Position numbers and translations under genes: made by a program. Positions 27,301 through 39,259 of a stretch of DNA of 64,000 bases are shown piece after piece. The stretch is from NCBI GenBank assembly GCA_914767715.1, contig OU612068.1, positions 14,632,001 through 14,696,000 on the forward strand. Reading direction: 5' to 3'. Numbering within the stretch: the first letter of the stretch is position 1; every line of letters starts with the position of its first letter. Under the pieces are notes generated by a model. It worked only from the letters and a program-made list of their open reading frames with translations, ran no database searches and was not told where the DNA came from. Source of the DNA: Membranipora membranacea. Its lineage: Eukaryota; Bryozoa; Gymnolaemata; Cheilostomatida; Membraniporidae.

Positions 27301-30300
27301 TCTTATTGACTGAGAATTCAGTTGAGCAGATAAAAATATGAAAATCGCTGACAGTGAATACTAAAATCCACAAGATCTCCATATCGACATACAAGTAGTG
27401 CATTCCATATCACACAGTGTTCCGCAAGCAAGAAGGAAATTGAAAACGCACCTAGATTATGAGCTATCGGCGATCTGACAACAGGTCCGAGTTGTTTAGG
27501 ATCGCCTGCCAGCACAACCTGCACACCAGACCTGATAGCATCTCTAATCAGGCCTGTCAGAGGTATGACAGTCTCAGGCTCTGTGGCGTGTCCAGACTCG
27601 TCTATGAATATATGTGTGAACGTGTTCACCATCTCAGCTGATACCAACCTGCGTACAATAAAACACCATTTTGTGAGATCAAGGAGTTAGAGACAACTCC
27701 TTGGTGAACTTAAAAGAATTTTGTAAACCTGTGAGACCATTTGACATTAAGCAAGGTCAAAAAGTAACCCATGTACAAGAGATATTGTTGTATGTCACTT
27801 GAGGCTAAATCAGATAAATTAGCTGGTATTGCCAAACAGCAGTTGTATAAGTGGATAGTTTGAGGTCGCAACGAATAAAGAAGAAGCTATGTAGTATGCT
27901 GTGCTACTACTGACCTGCCACTAGTGACTAATGTAGAGAGGATAATTTTCTTCTTTCTCAGATCATTCCTGGAAGGGAAGTACACTTCCATATCAGTACG
28001 ATTAGATCTGGAACTGAGGGCATGACGCATTGTAGTCGCAACTCCTGTCTTACTCTCATGGTTAGAGACCGCTTGTACCTACAAAAAGTATCACGTTCAA
28101 ATATCAAATTTAAATGTAAATGCTGAATTTATAAATCTTTACATAACGATAGCTTACAGAACACCATTAAAATGTTATTAGGCCTAAGGCAATCCCTTGA
28201 GTCTCATTTACAATTTATTATTGTATCAAAAATATATATTTATGGATTAAAGGAAAACGAAATAATTTATCAGCTTTGGCCCTATCATAGAGATTAGGTT
28301 TTCAACAACAAAAAGGTGGGAACAGTGGGATTCCATTCTAACTAAGGAACATGACGCTCGCTGTGCGTAAAGCCTGTGTTACTGTGAATTTGATGTATTA
28401 TATATAGTTAGAGCATTCATAAGGAGTTGTCCCATCATTGGACAAGTGAAGACAACAGTGACAACTGTACAGTAGGTTTATAACAATGATACATGGTTTG
28501 AAATAATGATCATCTCATTACCACCAGAGTGACAGATTAATGGCGATGCATATCATGCATCATATAAACAAAATATATCATATTATGCAAATCATATAAT
28601 ATGTATATCATATAACCATACAGTTTACTCACCTCAGGGTCAATATCATTGTATGATCTGGAAGGTGCATTTAGCCTGATAATATCAATTTTGTCTACAT
28701 GATCGATTAGCCTGTGGGTAATGAGATCAGCTGCAGCATTCTGTGGAGCACAGGCTAAGATACGGCAGTTAGGGACATCTCGATACACCTAGTGATAACA
28801 AATACCACCTTTATCTATGATGAGGCGTTGAGCCCCACGCATAATCTGCTACTCAGTGGGATGTAAAGTGCATCTAGTTATGGATGGATTTTTCTGTAGT
28901 GATTCAAGATGACTTGTTCACAATCATCTCAAGGACCTTGATCAAGATAATTTTGTGTACGTATTTCAGGATAGCTTGCTAGAGATATACTCCTTTGATG
29001 TTTCTTTCTCATATGCCATTAAGTATTTCATCTTCTGCAGACATTAATTAGCAATATAAAACAACCCACAATGCACCACTGCATACAAACTTTTCGATGT
29101 GACATCCCTAAAAATTTATAGAGGTGGGTATAGAGATGTGAGTTGTTGATTAACGGATGATTAGAATTGGGGGCCTCTTAGCATACGCCAAATCCCGAAG
29201 CATGGGCGGCAAGATATTGGGTACCTAAGAGGCGAGGCTGCAATTGCTGCGCCAGATTGCCCTCTGTTGTCCTGCCATAAATATAGTAAGTTTTGCAGTA
29301 TTTTCATTATTTCCCTCACAGTACCTGTTTGATAGCTTCTACCAGAGTCATAGTTTTACCAGTACCCGGAGGACCGTATATCAGATATGGTGCTGGTCGG
29401 GATAAACCAGCCACTATATGCTGTACAGCTAAATGCTGCTCTACATTACTCTCCACATTGGTGTTATAAAATCTGGAGAGAAGACAAAAAATCCAAGCTT
29501 GAATCAAAGTGTCAAAGAGCCAATACATCGTTACACATGCCTATAAAATATAAACAGTCTGTGATGATATTGATAATTGTACTTTGTAAACCAGGAAACA
29601 ACAAGTTATATTTACTTTGGCTCTCTATTTTCTGATCAATCACATTTCATATCACGTACCTGTATCTATGATCCTTGGGCACTAGAAGAGTTGGCAAAAA
29701 AACATTTGGGTTGGGGAAGAGAACATTCTGCAGGTTATTAGCCATTTCTGACACCGCTCTGTGCTCCATTCTCATAGACAGCCGATTGATGGTAAATTCT
29801 ATTCTGAATGTCATGTCATTCACAAACCTCTTTGTGAACCTGTAATACAAATTATAAATATATGAAGCAGGCACCACTTTGAACAATTGCTGATCATTTG
29901 AATGGTATTTATAGTAAACATGGATGAAGGAAAGAATACAAATAAAGTGGATCTTGGTAATGAAATGCTCTGTATGGATGATTAACTGGTGCATGATGTT
30001 CATGAAGTTCAATTTCAACACACTGATAGATCATTTATTATCCCCAACTCCGTATTTGAGCAGCTATCTTATTTAAAGATTAGATAAAAATAAAATTCTA
30101 AACTCAAGGCACCCGGGGAATCCCCTTGTTAGCGTGGGGAATTCTGATTTTGTCAAGAGACACCGGCAAACTGTTTCTTTATGAACTATGAGATTTGTCT
30201 TCCATAGGGTGGAATCTATAACATTATTCCCCATCAGAAAAGACGCATACTAAACTATCCATCCATTGTGTATCTCAATTATCAATTTGAGGAGATCTTG

Positions 30301-33300
30301 TACACACGTTACTTTATTGAGTTGAATTATTAGGACTATTACCTGCTACTCAGACCAAGTTTGACAGTCTCCAGCTCTGTATGGTGAACATAAGCCTCAT
30401 ACTTCATACTGTCTCCAGGATTCAGCATAATAGCAAATAGTTTGTCGCCTTTGAGTACCGATGGCCGACTCTCAGCCAAGCCTGGTACCTATATATTGAA
30501 TGGTATGATGAAGGTTACTTTATTAGCCATCGTTGAGGAATTAATCACATCAACTACCTTCCTTGTTTAAAATGCTGGTGACACTCACATTAATATCAAG
30601 ATTCTCATATAGTGATTCTTTAAATTGGCTAGTGTGCAATCCCTAAGTATCGAGATATATAATGAAACGCAGCAGTGCTTTGGGCACCAGTGCTTTAAGG
30701 GTTATTATCCAATTGTCATTTGTAACATGAGCCAGCTTCCATGGAGCTGATCTCGCTCAAGTTATGCGTGACCATAGAATGCGGAATGTCTACGTTATGT
30801 GCTCAAACTTCGCCCTAGCGGCTGGTAAAGGTATTCCATAAGTGGATATCAGGATGAAACTACAAGCGACCTGTGTTAAGTTTAAAAACTTACGCCGTAG
30901 ACTAATCACAGATTTGTGTGCTTTCTCTACGACTTGCACTAAGTAATATCATGCATTATGCTGATGCTGATGGAAGAGAAGAATTTACTGATGAGGGAGC
31001 TACTTTGAATGTGAGAGTAGGTTTTCCCTGAATAACTGATACAAACCTCAAGCACAGCAAGACCGGTCCTAGCCTCTTTTCTCATTTTGACAGAGTGCAT
31101 GGTGTACTGAGCTATATCTCTCTCCATCTGTTGCTCCTCCAGATACAACAGATTGTTGAAATATGAGGAATAATTACTGAAGTCTAACCCCTCAATCCTC
31201 AACTGACTCCTAAACAGAAAATCGATTTGATGATTTGATTGATTTGCAACAGTCAATGTCCATTAGTCAGATTTGGGGTGAGGGGGTGCCGGGCGGGGAA
31301 AATAGCTAGGGAGGCTAAGACTACATTTTGGTAATTCTCATCAATTAAATTCTGTCCACCACCGACAGACTAAAAATGTAAACTTTTTCAGATGCTGATG
31401 ATTTGATTTGAGAAAACCACAAGTCAGTATAGGGGCTAAGGGCTTGCTTCAATTTGTCACGGGACACGAAGCAGAGCTTGGTTAAAACAGTTTATAAATA
31501 GTTTCATTGAGTGTGGAACAGTTTAGCCCCTGATGCTGAAAAAAGTATGACGTAGCTTTGCTCGACAGTGTTCAATATGGTATGTGCAACTTTCTGGAAT
31601 TCCCTGGAACTTGCAGTCTTGAGCTGCATTGTAGGAAGGCCAATTCTTACTTGAGACATTCTAGAGCAGCTTCAGCCTTGGTGCTATCCTTGGCATTCTG
31701 TACACTGCTAACCAGATGCCTCACTTGACGGGTCACCAAATAACCTAGTAGGGGGACCTTCTTCTCCAGCTCAATTCTGTTCCTACAAACAGGATATCCT
31801 TGTTAATAGTAGTTATAAAATACGACTAAAAATATGAAATGGTAAGCCATGAAGAAAGATTTTAAAATTCATGGAATTCAACACTTATTATTTGTAATGA
31901 CATAATATTATGTTCATCTCTAGATCAGTATCTTTCACTCACTCGATATTTGGTTTGAGATCACTCTGGACTACTTCGAGCTCAGAGGCTTGTACGCGCT
32001 CTGGTCGGACATACGGAGCCACTGGTTGTATAACTTGGAGGATTTCAGGGTTGATGACACATTTGTAAATTATTTCTCTCAGGAACACTAGCTTCTGACC
32101 CCCTCGCCTGTTGAGTGTAAATACTATTGGAACACAAACTCTCCCGAAATCCTTCGGATTGATCTCGACCTCCACAATATATGAACCTTGAAGCAAAAAA
32201 ATTGTCTAGTTGGCTTCAGGGCATGTACCAATTTCTTGCAAATCGCCTTCATGAATCAAAGAAGGTCACAAAGTTGTCTTCAGGTACGAATTCAGATGTT
32301 TACAAGTCATGCGAGCATTACTCATGGATTAGCCATGATACTCAAGCCCTTGGTAAACTGCAAAGGCATGCCGGTAATAAACAAGTAGGATTTTTGCAGT
32401 TTTTTAATACGTTTTGAAATCTCACTCAATTACAATATCAATGAAAATCATAGACTTGATTATAATGTGATGAAAATATGACTATCTATAATTAAACACA
32501 AACACCAATTAGGGTTCTAACACAGAAGTACATGTAAGCTCGACCATATCTACTATTTCTTTTCAAAAGCTAAAGCAAAAGTATCTGAAATGGCAGGAAG
32601 TACTATTTTAACTCACGCATGGGAGGTATCACATGTGGATTGTTCCCCTTGGATACATTCTCACGGTCAGACAGTTTGATAGAGCTTTGCTTGTAGAGGT
32701 AGAAGTGGCTGAAATCGGTCAGAGTAGCTGGATTTTCCCTTGACTTGTTATGTATAATCAGTCTGATGACCTGTCCGTTCGTCCCGCCTGTTAGGATTAG
32801 CAGTGCACCAGAATCTTGCCCGGCCTCATCAAATTTGATTTCAATGTCTCCTTTATTCTGGATGAGCTGAGGTCTGTTCATGCAATGAAATGCGATGAAA
32901 AGCGATGTAATGCAATGAAATAAAATGCAATATTTGTGAATCACAATGATTTGGCTATTATAATAGTGCAGATATTATTAGCTCCTAAAATACAAGAATT
33001 GGGAAGTGATTGGTACGCTTTCTCCAGAAAGATGGCATTGGCTTTCTAGAGAAGGGGTAGGGCAATATGACCATATAGGAACCCAAATACAATTTAAAAT
33101 GAACCAAGCAGTTATTTTAAATAATTGCTCACAATTAAACATGGTTCAACAAAGTGCTAAAGAAGAATAATTATGATTCAATATGTCACCTGTTGTTTCG
33201 AAGCAGCGATCTGAGGTTATTCAGCTTGTGTTTTTGTCCCAATTGGTGCTCGTCTAAACTGACTTGAGAGTTACACCTCACATTGCACATGTCACATCGG

Positions 33301-34512
33301 AATGTGTCTGATTTCTGCCTCATTTCATTATTGGTTATTTTGAAGCTTTTATCCTTCTGATAATGGCTGATCAGCTGACGGGCATTACCATTAAACTGAC
33401 AGCCAAGCATGGGACAACAATACACATGCCCACTCCTGTCACCCTTCAAAAATAAATGTTGGATCGATGCAAAAAGCACATTGGGATTGATGCAAAAATT
33501 ATGATTCATATGGTTTACATATCTTTCACAATCAGTTTACCCTATCAGGTCCGGGTAATACATAGGCATTTTGACAGTTGTTATCTTGAATATTTTAATG
33601 TTAATAAAAGCATTTGTAACAACGTGAATCAGTGAATGTGTGAAGAAAACTATTGGCACTAGAAACTGCAAGAAAATGAAAAATACTAGATTAGTACCAT
33701 TAGAGGAGTTGTATAATGAGCGAGCATTTCCTGATGGGCTGGGGCTTTCTGCTGGTGGGAATATAGACCACTGCGGGACGGGAACCCACGATCACAGATC
33801 AGGCATACATAGTACTCTCTACTCTTATCTGAGCCGGGAGCGACTGTGAATATCAGGTGCTGTCCACCTGTAGTGTTGATGAACATTGGCTTCAGTACAA
33901 CCTGACCTCTCGAAATGAAGATCAGCTTTCTCCATTTTAGATAATTCACGACATCATTGAATGTGTATCTGAATAAAATACTTTACAATGTCAGGGTGCA
34001 AGGATATATTCCCTGTAGTAAATCATCTCAGAATCAAAACAGAGAGATGATGCTAGCTGAGGGGGGTGGTTAATAAAGATGGAGGTTCCACCATGTGGCG
34101 CATAGTAACCGATCTACATGTCAATTGACAACGACCACCGTCTGTATATATATACTTTTATTGTCAATCTACAGTCATCTTTAGGAATTTTTTTACAAAC
34201 ATATCAATATTTCTGTTATACTGAGATCAACGACCGACCGACCTAATCATGCCTATTATATATATAATTGAGAATTCAAGCCTTTTGTGCTGCTGTCTTT
34301 TTATTTTCTTCTTAGGGGGAATGATTTGTCACCGATTGGATTGCTATACAATGAGCTGCTTATGTGGCTAAGCTGTACCTGCATCTATTTCCAGGCTGGC
34401 GAGTGAAGCGACGATATCTGGCTGCCAGCTCCTTGAAGTAAAACTTGCTGAATCGATCATTATCCAGCTCTTGTAGAAAGAATATCGCCACTTTTCTCAG
34501 TTCATTATCCAT
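24388..34512 (-). CDS. mov10-like: MOV10-family RNA helicase, gene 3 (19 exons, complete)
   Basis: Paralog whose helicase exons are nearly identical to those of gene 1. Exons (high to low): 34512-34379, 33968-33698, 33443-33190, 32873-32617, 32186-31943, 31782-31651, 31209-31047, 30488-30343, 29839-29660, 29472-29325, 28788-28633, 28078-27915, 27648-27452, 27132-26924, 26665-26471, 25719-25516, 25173-25085, 24734-24619, 24455-24388 (TAA 24390-24388). The sum is 3327 nt with consistent phases, or 1108 residues. The start ATG (34512) opens [19 protein letters not shown]; the same frame upstream is closed by a stop, so no further coding exon precedes it. Finger exon 2 has CLICDRG..H..H and exon 3 has CPMLGC and CDMCNVRC. 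Motifs: GPPGTGKT (about 625), [15 protein letters not shown] instead of [41 protein letters not shown]; tail NQEWRRKE. The intron at 25720-26470 carries a TIR element with a tRNA-like relic. Predicted role: RNA unwinding and RNP remodelling in silencing. Confidence 0.9.
26045..26363. mobile_element. Non-autonomous TIR element (CCCTATAGG ends) in gene 3 intron
   Basis: The ends are inverted copies: CCCTATAGGAGTTTA at the left and TAAACTCCTATAGGG at the right. TATA abuts both sides, compatible with a target-site duplication. The flanks are themselves GATATAC-rich simple sequence (about 25930-26044 and 26364-26394), so that duplication is not proven. There is no coding sequence. The interior holds an antisense tRNA-like segment listed separately. 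It fits a MITE; the superfamily is not identified. Confidence 0.6.
26131..26214 (-). repeat. tRNA-like (Ala-TGC-like) relic inside the TIR element
   Basis: The minus strand shows an A-box-like GTGTAGTGGTCTAAG, a putative anticodon loop CTTGCAA (TGC) and a B-box GGGTTAAAATCCC. The acceptor stem is poor and there are extra bases between the anticodon and T arms. A functional tRNA is therefore unlikely. It is better read as a SINE head or a captured tRNA pseudogene. Confidence 0.5.
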
Positions 34513-35458
34513 GATGCTGCTTCAATTTTGGCAACTGAGAATGTGATATGAAGTGAGAAACTGCCTTCTATGTCTATCACCTGCAAAATCTGTGAATTAA
34601 GATGCTCATGTTATCAGACCGAATGTGAGGAAGTGTTTGTCAAACATCAGATGAGATTATGCCCCTTAAGCGGCACCGGCTGACATCTTGCTTGACCGCA
34701 ACTCCCCTGACAACCGAACTACCTTGCTGTCTAATAAAGGATGTACACTCACCATACTTATTTTCCCCATTTCACAGGTGCCCGTGCATTTGGGATTTCC
34801 TGCACATGACAAGCTATTTTTCCACTGGCCGGGTTGAAAATATGGCGAGTGTGTTGGATAGGTCCAGATTACAGTCGCAGACAGAGAGACACATCATTCA
34901 AGAGCAGATTGATAGTAAGATGTCAAAATACCCTAGGTAATCAAAGTAGTACCAGCAGGAAAAGGAAAAGAGTCCATCCCACACTAGTTTAAATAAACTC
35001 TACCCAAATTTACTTCTTCTATACTAGTGTATGCACTTAACAATAGTACCAGTGGTTTGCGGATTATGGCCTTTTGACATTTGAATCTATCATTGACAGA
35101 GAACTTCCTCCTTCCATCGAGTTTCTTTTGTCTAGTGAAAGATTGAGATGATGGAGTCTGCATTATTTTACTTACCTTGTCAGCTTTTCAGACAGGCTTC
35201 TACCTTCTTATATCTGGTCAAATAGATGCAGAGACACTCATGTATGTACACGTCTTGTTGATGCTGTATCCGCTATGAAAAATGGTCACATGTGCTTGGT
35301 AATCAATGCTTATAATGTTACCATGAAAAATCCCCGATAAAACGATAGGGAATCCCCCTTTTGACCATAATATCGGAATGTTTAAGTGGAAAATCCAGTC
35401 CGCATAAACCAGAGGCAATCAATAACACCTATATACTGCCATCAATCAGCTGATGCAT

Positions 35459-35660
35459 ACTTGCCAACCTGTACGCATAAAGCGTTTATGAACGCTTATT
35501 TGACACTAATTGAGTTTTAAACGCAAAAAACGCTAGCTGTACGCATTTATGGTTTTTCAAACACCTGTTCATCTAATTAGGTAATCAAAAACGCATCTTT
35601 AGTGTTTGCTTCAGTTTACTTGCATAATCTTGTCATTGTTGATTGATTAGGTTGGCAAGT
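35459..35660. mobile_element. Short TIR element (MITE-like)
   Basis: About 200 bp bounded by exact 12-bp inverted repeats, ACTTGCCAACCT and AGGTTGGCAAGT. The interior is AT-rich with repeated ACGC/GCGTTT words and no coding capacity. I could not define a target-site duplication. Confidence 0.55.
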
Positions 35661-35780
35661 CTGCTGATGTTGCAACTAACGTCAACTTCAACCAACAAGA
35701 TCATGCTCTCATACTTGGCACATTCAATAGTAATGCCTTTCAATCATCAGCCTACACTGTTTCGTTGGTTTAACAAGACC

Positions 35781-35804
35781 ATCTATCTATCTATCTATCT
35801 ATCT
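35781..35804. repeat. ATCT tetranucleotide microsatellite
   Basis: Six perfect tandem ATCT units upstream of gene 3. Confidence 0.9.
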
Positions 35805-36415
35805 AATAGCCATACAGACAATGACTATTTATAATCTTTGATACAGAGAAGCGGCAAAGTTTAAGTATAAAACATAATACAGCTAGTAAGTATAATAGTG
35901 CAGGCAATATAACCGGGTGTGAAAAGATAGGCTTGAGGACTATTTTGATAAAGTTATGCATAATCACAATAGGTTCAGTCATAAAAAACAGTCATTATGG
36001 TATTCATGAATGGTATTCAGTGCATTGTGGTACTGTTTATATATCCATTAACCACTAGAACTGATACGATCAGAGACCCCACCGAAAAGACGCATAGCTG
36101 TTCAGATCAATGTAGTTGAATTAGTTAATTTGTCAGAGTAATGTAAGACATTTGTATAACTGCAAAAGATATGAAATTACGTTGACGTTTGATGACAATT
36201 GTAACAACCCCTCCTCATTCATGCAACCGGGCTTGGGACCGTCTCAGGCTGAGTTTGTTGTTTTTTTGTTGTTTGATTTTTTTTGTATAAAAAGTTATAG
36301 AAACGTAGTAAAAATATCGCCTGTGATAAAATCTGAAGATTAATCTAAAAACAGCTTTAAAACCGTATTAGTAGAGAGTAAGTTAAAAAATTATGAAACA
36401 ATGTACATTGTCGCT

Positions 36416-37874
36416 TTACTGGCGTTGTAAGCGCCGCTCTTCATTTTTCCTTTGGACCATACTTGGCAAGTCAGCCAAGTGTGAAATCCGGTCAAAAGGA
36501 AATGGTGTCAGAAGGAGATGCTGTAATGATCTTGCTCTTGAAAGGGCGACGAAAGAAAGACCCACGCTTGTGTCGCGGTCCCCAATGTCAATGTAAGCCT
36601 GCTGCAAGGTGAGACCCTGGCATTTATGAATTGTCAGTGCCCAGCTCAATGATAATGGGAAGCCCGTCCTACTCAGAGTGTTAACGCCTGATGTCCAGGT
36701 GCGTGTGATTGGAGTTACTGGAAAGCTACCTGGAACATGAGGGAGGAAAGAAGGGCCGGTATAACTTGGGAAGGTACAAATGACAACGGCTGGTAGTGCA
36801 GGTGGCCCTTCACGGTTGAATATAATGTGGGTGACAGTGCCCACAGTGCCATTGACTAGGCCTTTCTGTACCCAGAGGTTGGAGCGAAGCATAATACTTG
36901 CCCCTTCAGCAAGCGATAGCCAGCGTTCAAGGCCACCAGCATCATCACTTTGAGCATTTTTGGCTTGGTTCATGTTGTGGGCACTTTCAAAAGTAGCAAT
37001 AGGGCTGCCAAGTAGCAGAAGTCTCTCGGCATTGTACTCTGCAACTGACTGGCGCTTTGGAAAGAGTCTTACAGACTGTTGGAAGTTGGCTTCATCAGCC
37101 ACACCTTGAAAGCGAGTAGCTAGAAGATCATAATCATTGCGGGTACTGATCCCGTCTCTGAGCCTGAGCAACAAGTCCCTGAACCCATGGTCATTGGCCT
37201 GCCTAACACATTCTGTCAAAAAAAAAACCCTCCGAATGTTTTGGTAGGCCAAATTTCCTAAGACAGCCTTTGGGCTTGCTGCATTGGGATAGAAAAGGCG
37301 ACTGTCACCAACAGGTGGAAGCTGGCCGAAATCGCCGATGATTCTGGAAAGGCTTGCTGCAGCCGTTTGTTGATGGCATTTAGCATGCTACAGCCAATCA
37401 TGGAGACTTCGTCTATTATGACGTAACGAGTAGCATGGAACTTGTCTTGAAGTTTTTGCAGTGAGGGACCTCTTAGCTGTGCAAAGCTGTGTACATTAGG
37501 AAACAGTAGGTGAGAATGTAGAGTAGCACCACCAATATTTACAGCAGCAACACCAGTCGGTGCTAAGAGTGTGACTGATTGGCCGAGAAGTTGATGTAGG
37601 CAGTAAATGAGGTATGATTTACCTGTACCCGCAGTACCAAGAACGAGCATAGCCAAGGGGTCAGCCTGAGGGTTGATAGTATGGGCATGTACATGATCAT
37701 ACACACGTCTCTGTTCAGCATTGAGCTGCTGAGGGTGATAATCTGGGTCATGTAAAATGGCAGGCTGGTTGACTGGATCAGCATTCTTAGATTGTACGAG
37801 GAAAGAGCGGGATGGTTGGATAAGATGGTGATTAAGTTGAGAATGAATGAGCCAGTCGAAGTTTGCATGTACCT
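36416..37874 (-). pseudogene. PIF1/Helitron-type DNA helicase relic, frameshifted
   Basis: Superfamily-1B (PIF1-like) DNA helicase region, of the kind found at the C-terminal end of Helitron Rep-Hel proteins and in animal PIF1-like repeats. On the minus strand one frame runs from about 37874 through HPQQLNAEQRRVY, Walker A GTAGTGKS, Walker B VIIDEVSMIG to about 37345. There the reading jumps frame and resumes at IIGDFGQLPPVG. It continues through WTSGVNTLSRTGFPLSLSWA, the TIHKCQGLTL motif and VALSRARSL to a stop at 36416. The junction lacks roughly ten residues normally found between these parts, so a small deletion with frameshift is inferred. No HUH Rep domain is visible upstream; instead the frame abuts a tandem repeat at 37881. 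Base composition is richer in GC than the surroundings. It is probably a truncated transposon fragment. Confidence 0.8.
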
Positions 37875-37880
37875 GAGGAG

Positions 37881-39259
37881 CTATGAGGCACAGAGTGATA
37901 ATGATGCGATAAAAAAAATCAGTAAAATATAGCAGTGCCTGTGGTAAATGATAAGCAAAGTGAAAATGTAATATAGTGCTGGCAAATTAGAGTATGATAG
38001 AGAATTGCCTGGTCCTTTTCAAGACTCTCTGATGTTATAATTAGAAAAGTGTACTCCCTACTGATTGTTTGCTTATAATCTAAATTGTTGTTTTGTCCTA
38101 TGGTTCTACTGGGATGTTTAATAATAGAGATTAGCAGTGTACAGTTTTAATGTGACAAACGCCACTTATAACTGAGTTTCAAACCCTATGAGATCTGAAA
38201 ATTAAAATGTTGATAGCTGCTTTCCAAAAAAAAAGTGCAGCAAACCTGAGAGATTCAATCCCACAGCTTACTATGCAGCTTAATAGCTCATGCTTACTGA
38301 GACATGATAACAGAGCTAAAAGTCTGTCATGATAAGTGCTGCCTGATAAATAAAAAAAAAGGTTTGCGGCAAGCTTCTAGCTTTGAGATCTGATACAACA
38401 ATGTTTATAGTACTGAGACAAAGCGCTGCCTGGTAAATAAATACAAAATATTGTGGCAAGCTTCTAACGATGAGATCTGGGATAACAATTAGTGTCCACT
38501 GCTGTTTTCTAAAAAATAGAGCAGCAAACCTGATGAGGGACAAAACGGGAGGAAGGTGGTTTATATAAGCCGAAACTAGGTGACACTCATAGATTACAAT
38601 GCGTATTAACTATGAGGCACAGAGTGATAATGATGCGATAAAAAAAATCAGTAAAATATAGCAGTGTCTGTGGTAAATGATAAGCAAAGTGAAAATGTAA
38701 TATAGTGCTGGCAAATTAGAGTATGATAGAGAATTACCTGGTCCTTTTCAAGACTCTCTGATGTTATAATTGGAAAAGTGTACTCCCTACTGATTGTTTG
38801 CTTATAATCTAAATTGTTGTTTTGTCCTATGGTTCTACTCAGATGTTCAATAATAGAGATTAGCCGTGTACAGTTTCAATGTGACAAACGCCACTTATAA
38901 CTGAGTTTCAAACCCTATGAGATCTGAAAATTAAAATGTTGATAGCTGCTTTCCAAAAAAAAAGTGCAGCAAACCTGAGAGATTCAAACCCACAGCTTAC
39001 TATGCAGCTTAATAGCTCACGCTTACTGAGACATGATAACAGAGCTAAAAGTCTGTCATGATAAGTGCTGCCTGATAAATAAAAAAAAAGGTTTGCGGCA
39101 AGCTTCTAGCTTAGAGATCTGATACAACAATGTTTATAGTACTGAGACAAAGCGCTGCCTGGTAAATAAATACAAAATATTGTGGCAAGCTTCTAACGAT
39201 GAGATCTGAGATAACAAGTAATGTCCACTGCTGCTTTCCAAAAAATAGAGCAGCAAACA
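37881..39259. repeat. Two-copy tandem repeat of about 650 bp, offset 729 bp
   Basis: Copies run from about 37881-38530 and 38610-39259 and differ by only a few scattered bases by eye. Each copy contains shorter internal sub-repeats. These carry GAGATCTG, AAGCTTCTA, a TGCCTGRTAAATAAA motif and an A-run ending in GCAGCAAACCTGA, spaced about 90-110 bp apart. The first copy begins directly next to the PIF1-like helicase relic, so both may belong to one composite element. No open frame of note is present. Confidence 0.85.

Larger units (their letters stand above)
34513..36415. other. Spacer upstream of gene 3
   Basis: This 1.9 kb stretch separates the gene 3 start from the PIF1-like relic. It should contain the gene 3 promoter and any 5' untranslated exon on the minus strand. 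It also holds the TIR element at 35459-35660 and an ATCT microsatellite. No open frame here shows recognisable domains, and no FEN1-like exon is present, in contrast to gene 4. Confidence 0.5.

Noticed and set aside
37881-39259. Possible CRISPR-like or satellite array
   Set aside because: There are only two long copies with irregular internal sub-repeats, in a eukaryotic context. It is not a repeat-spacer array.
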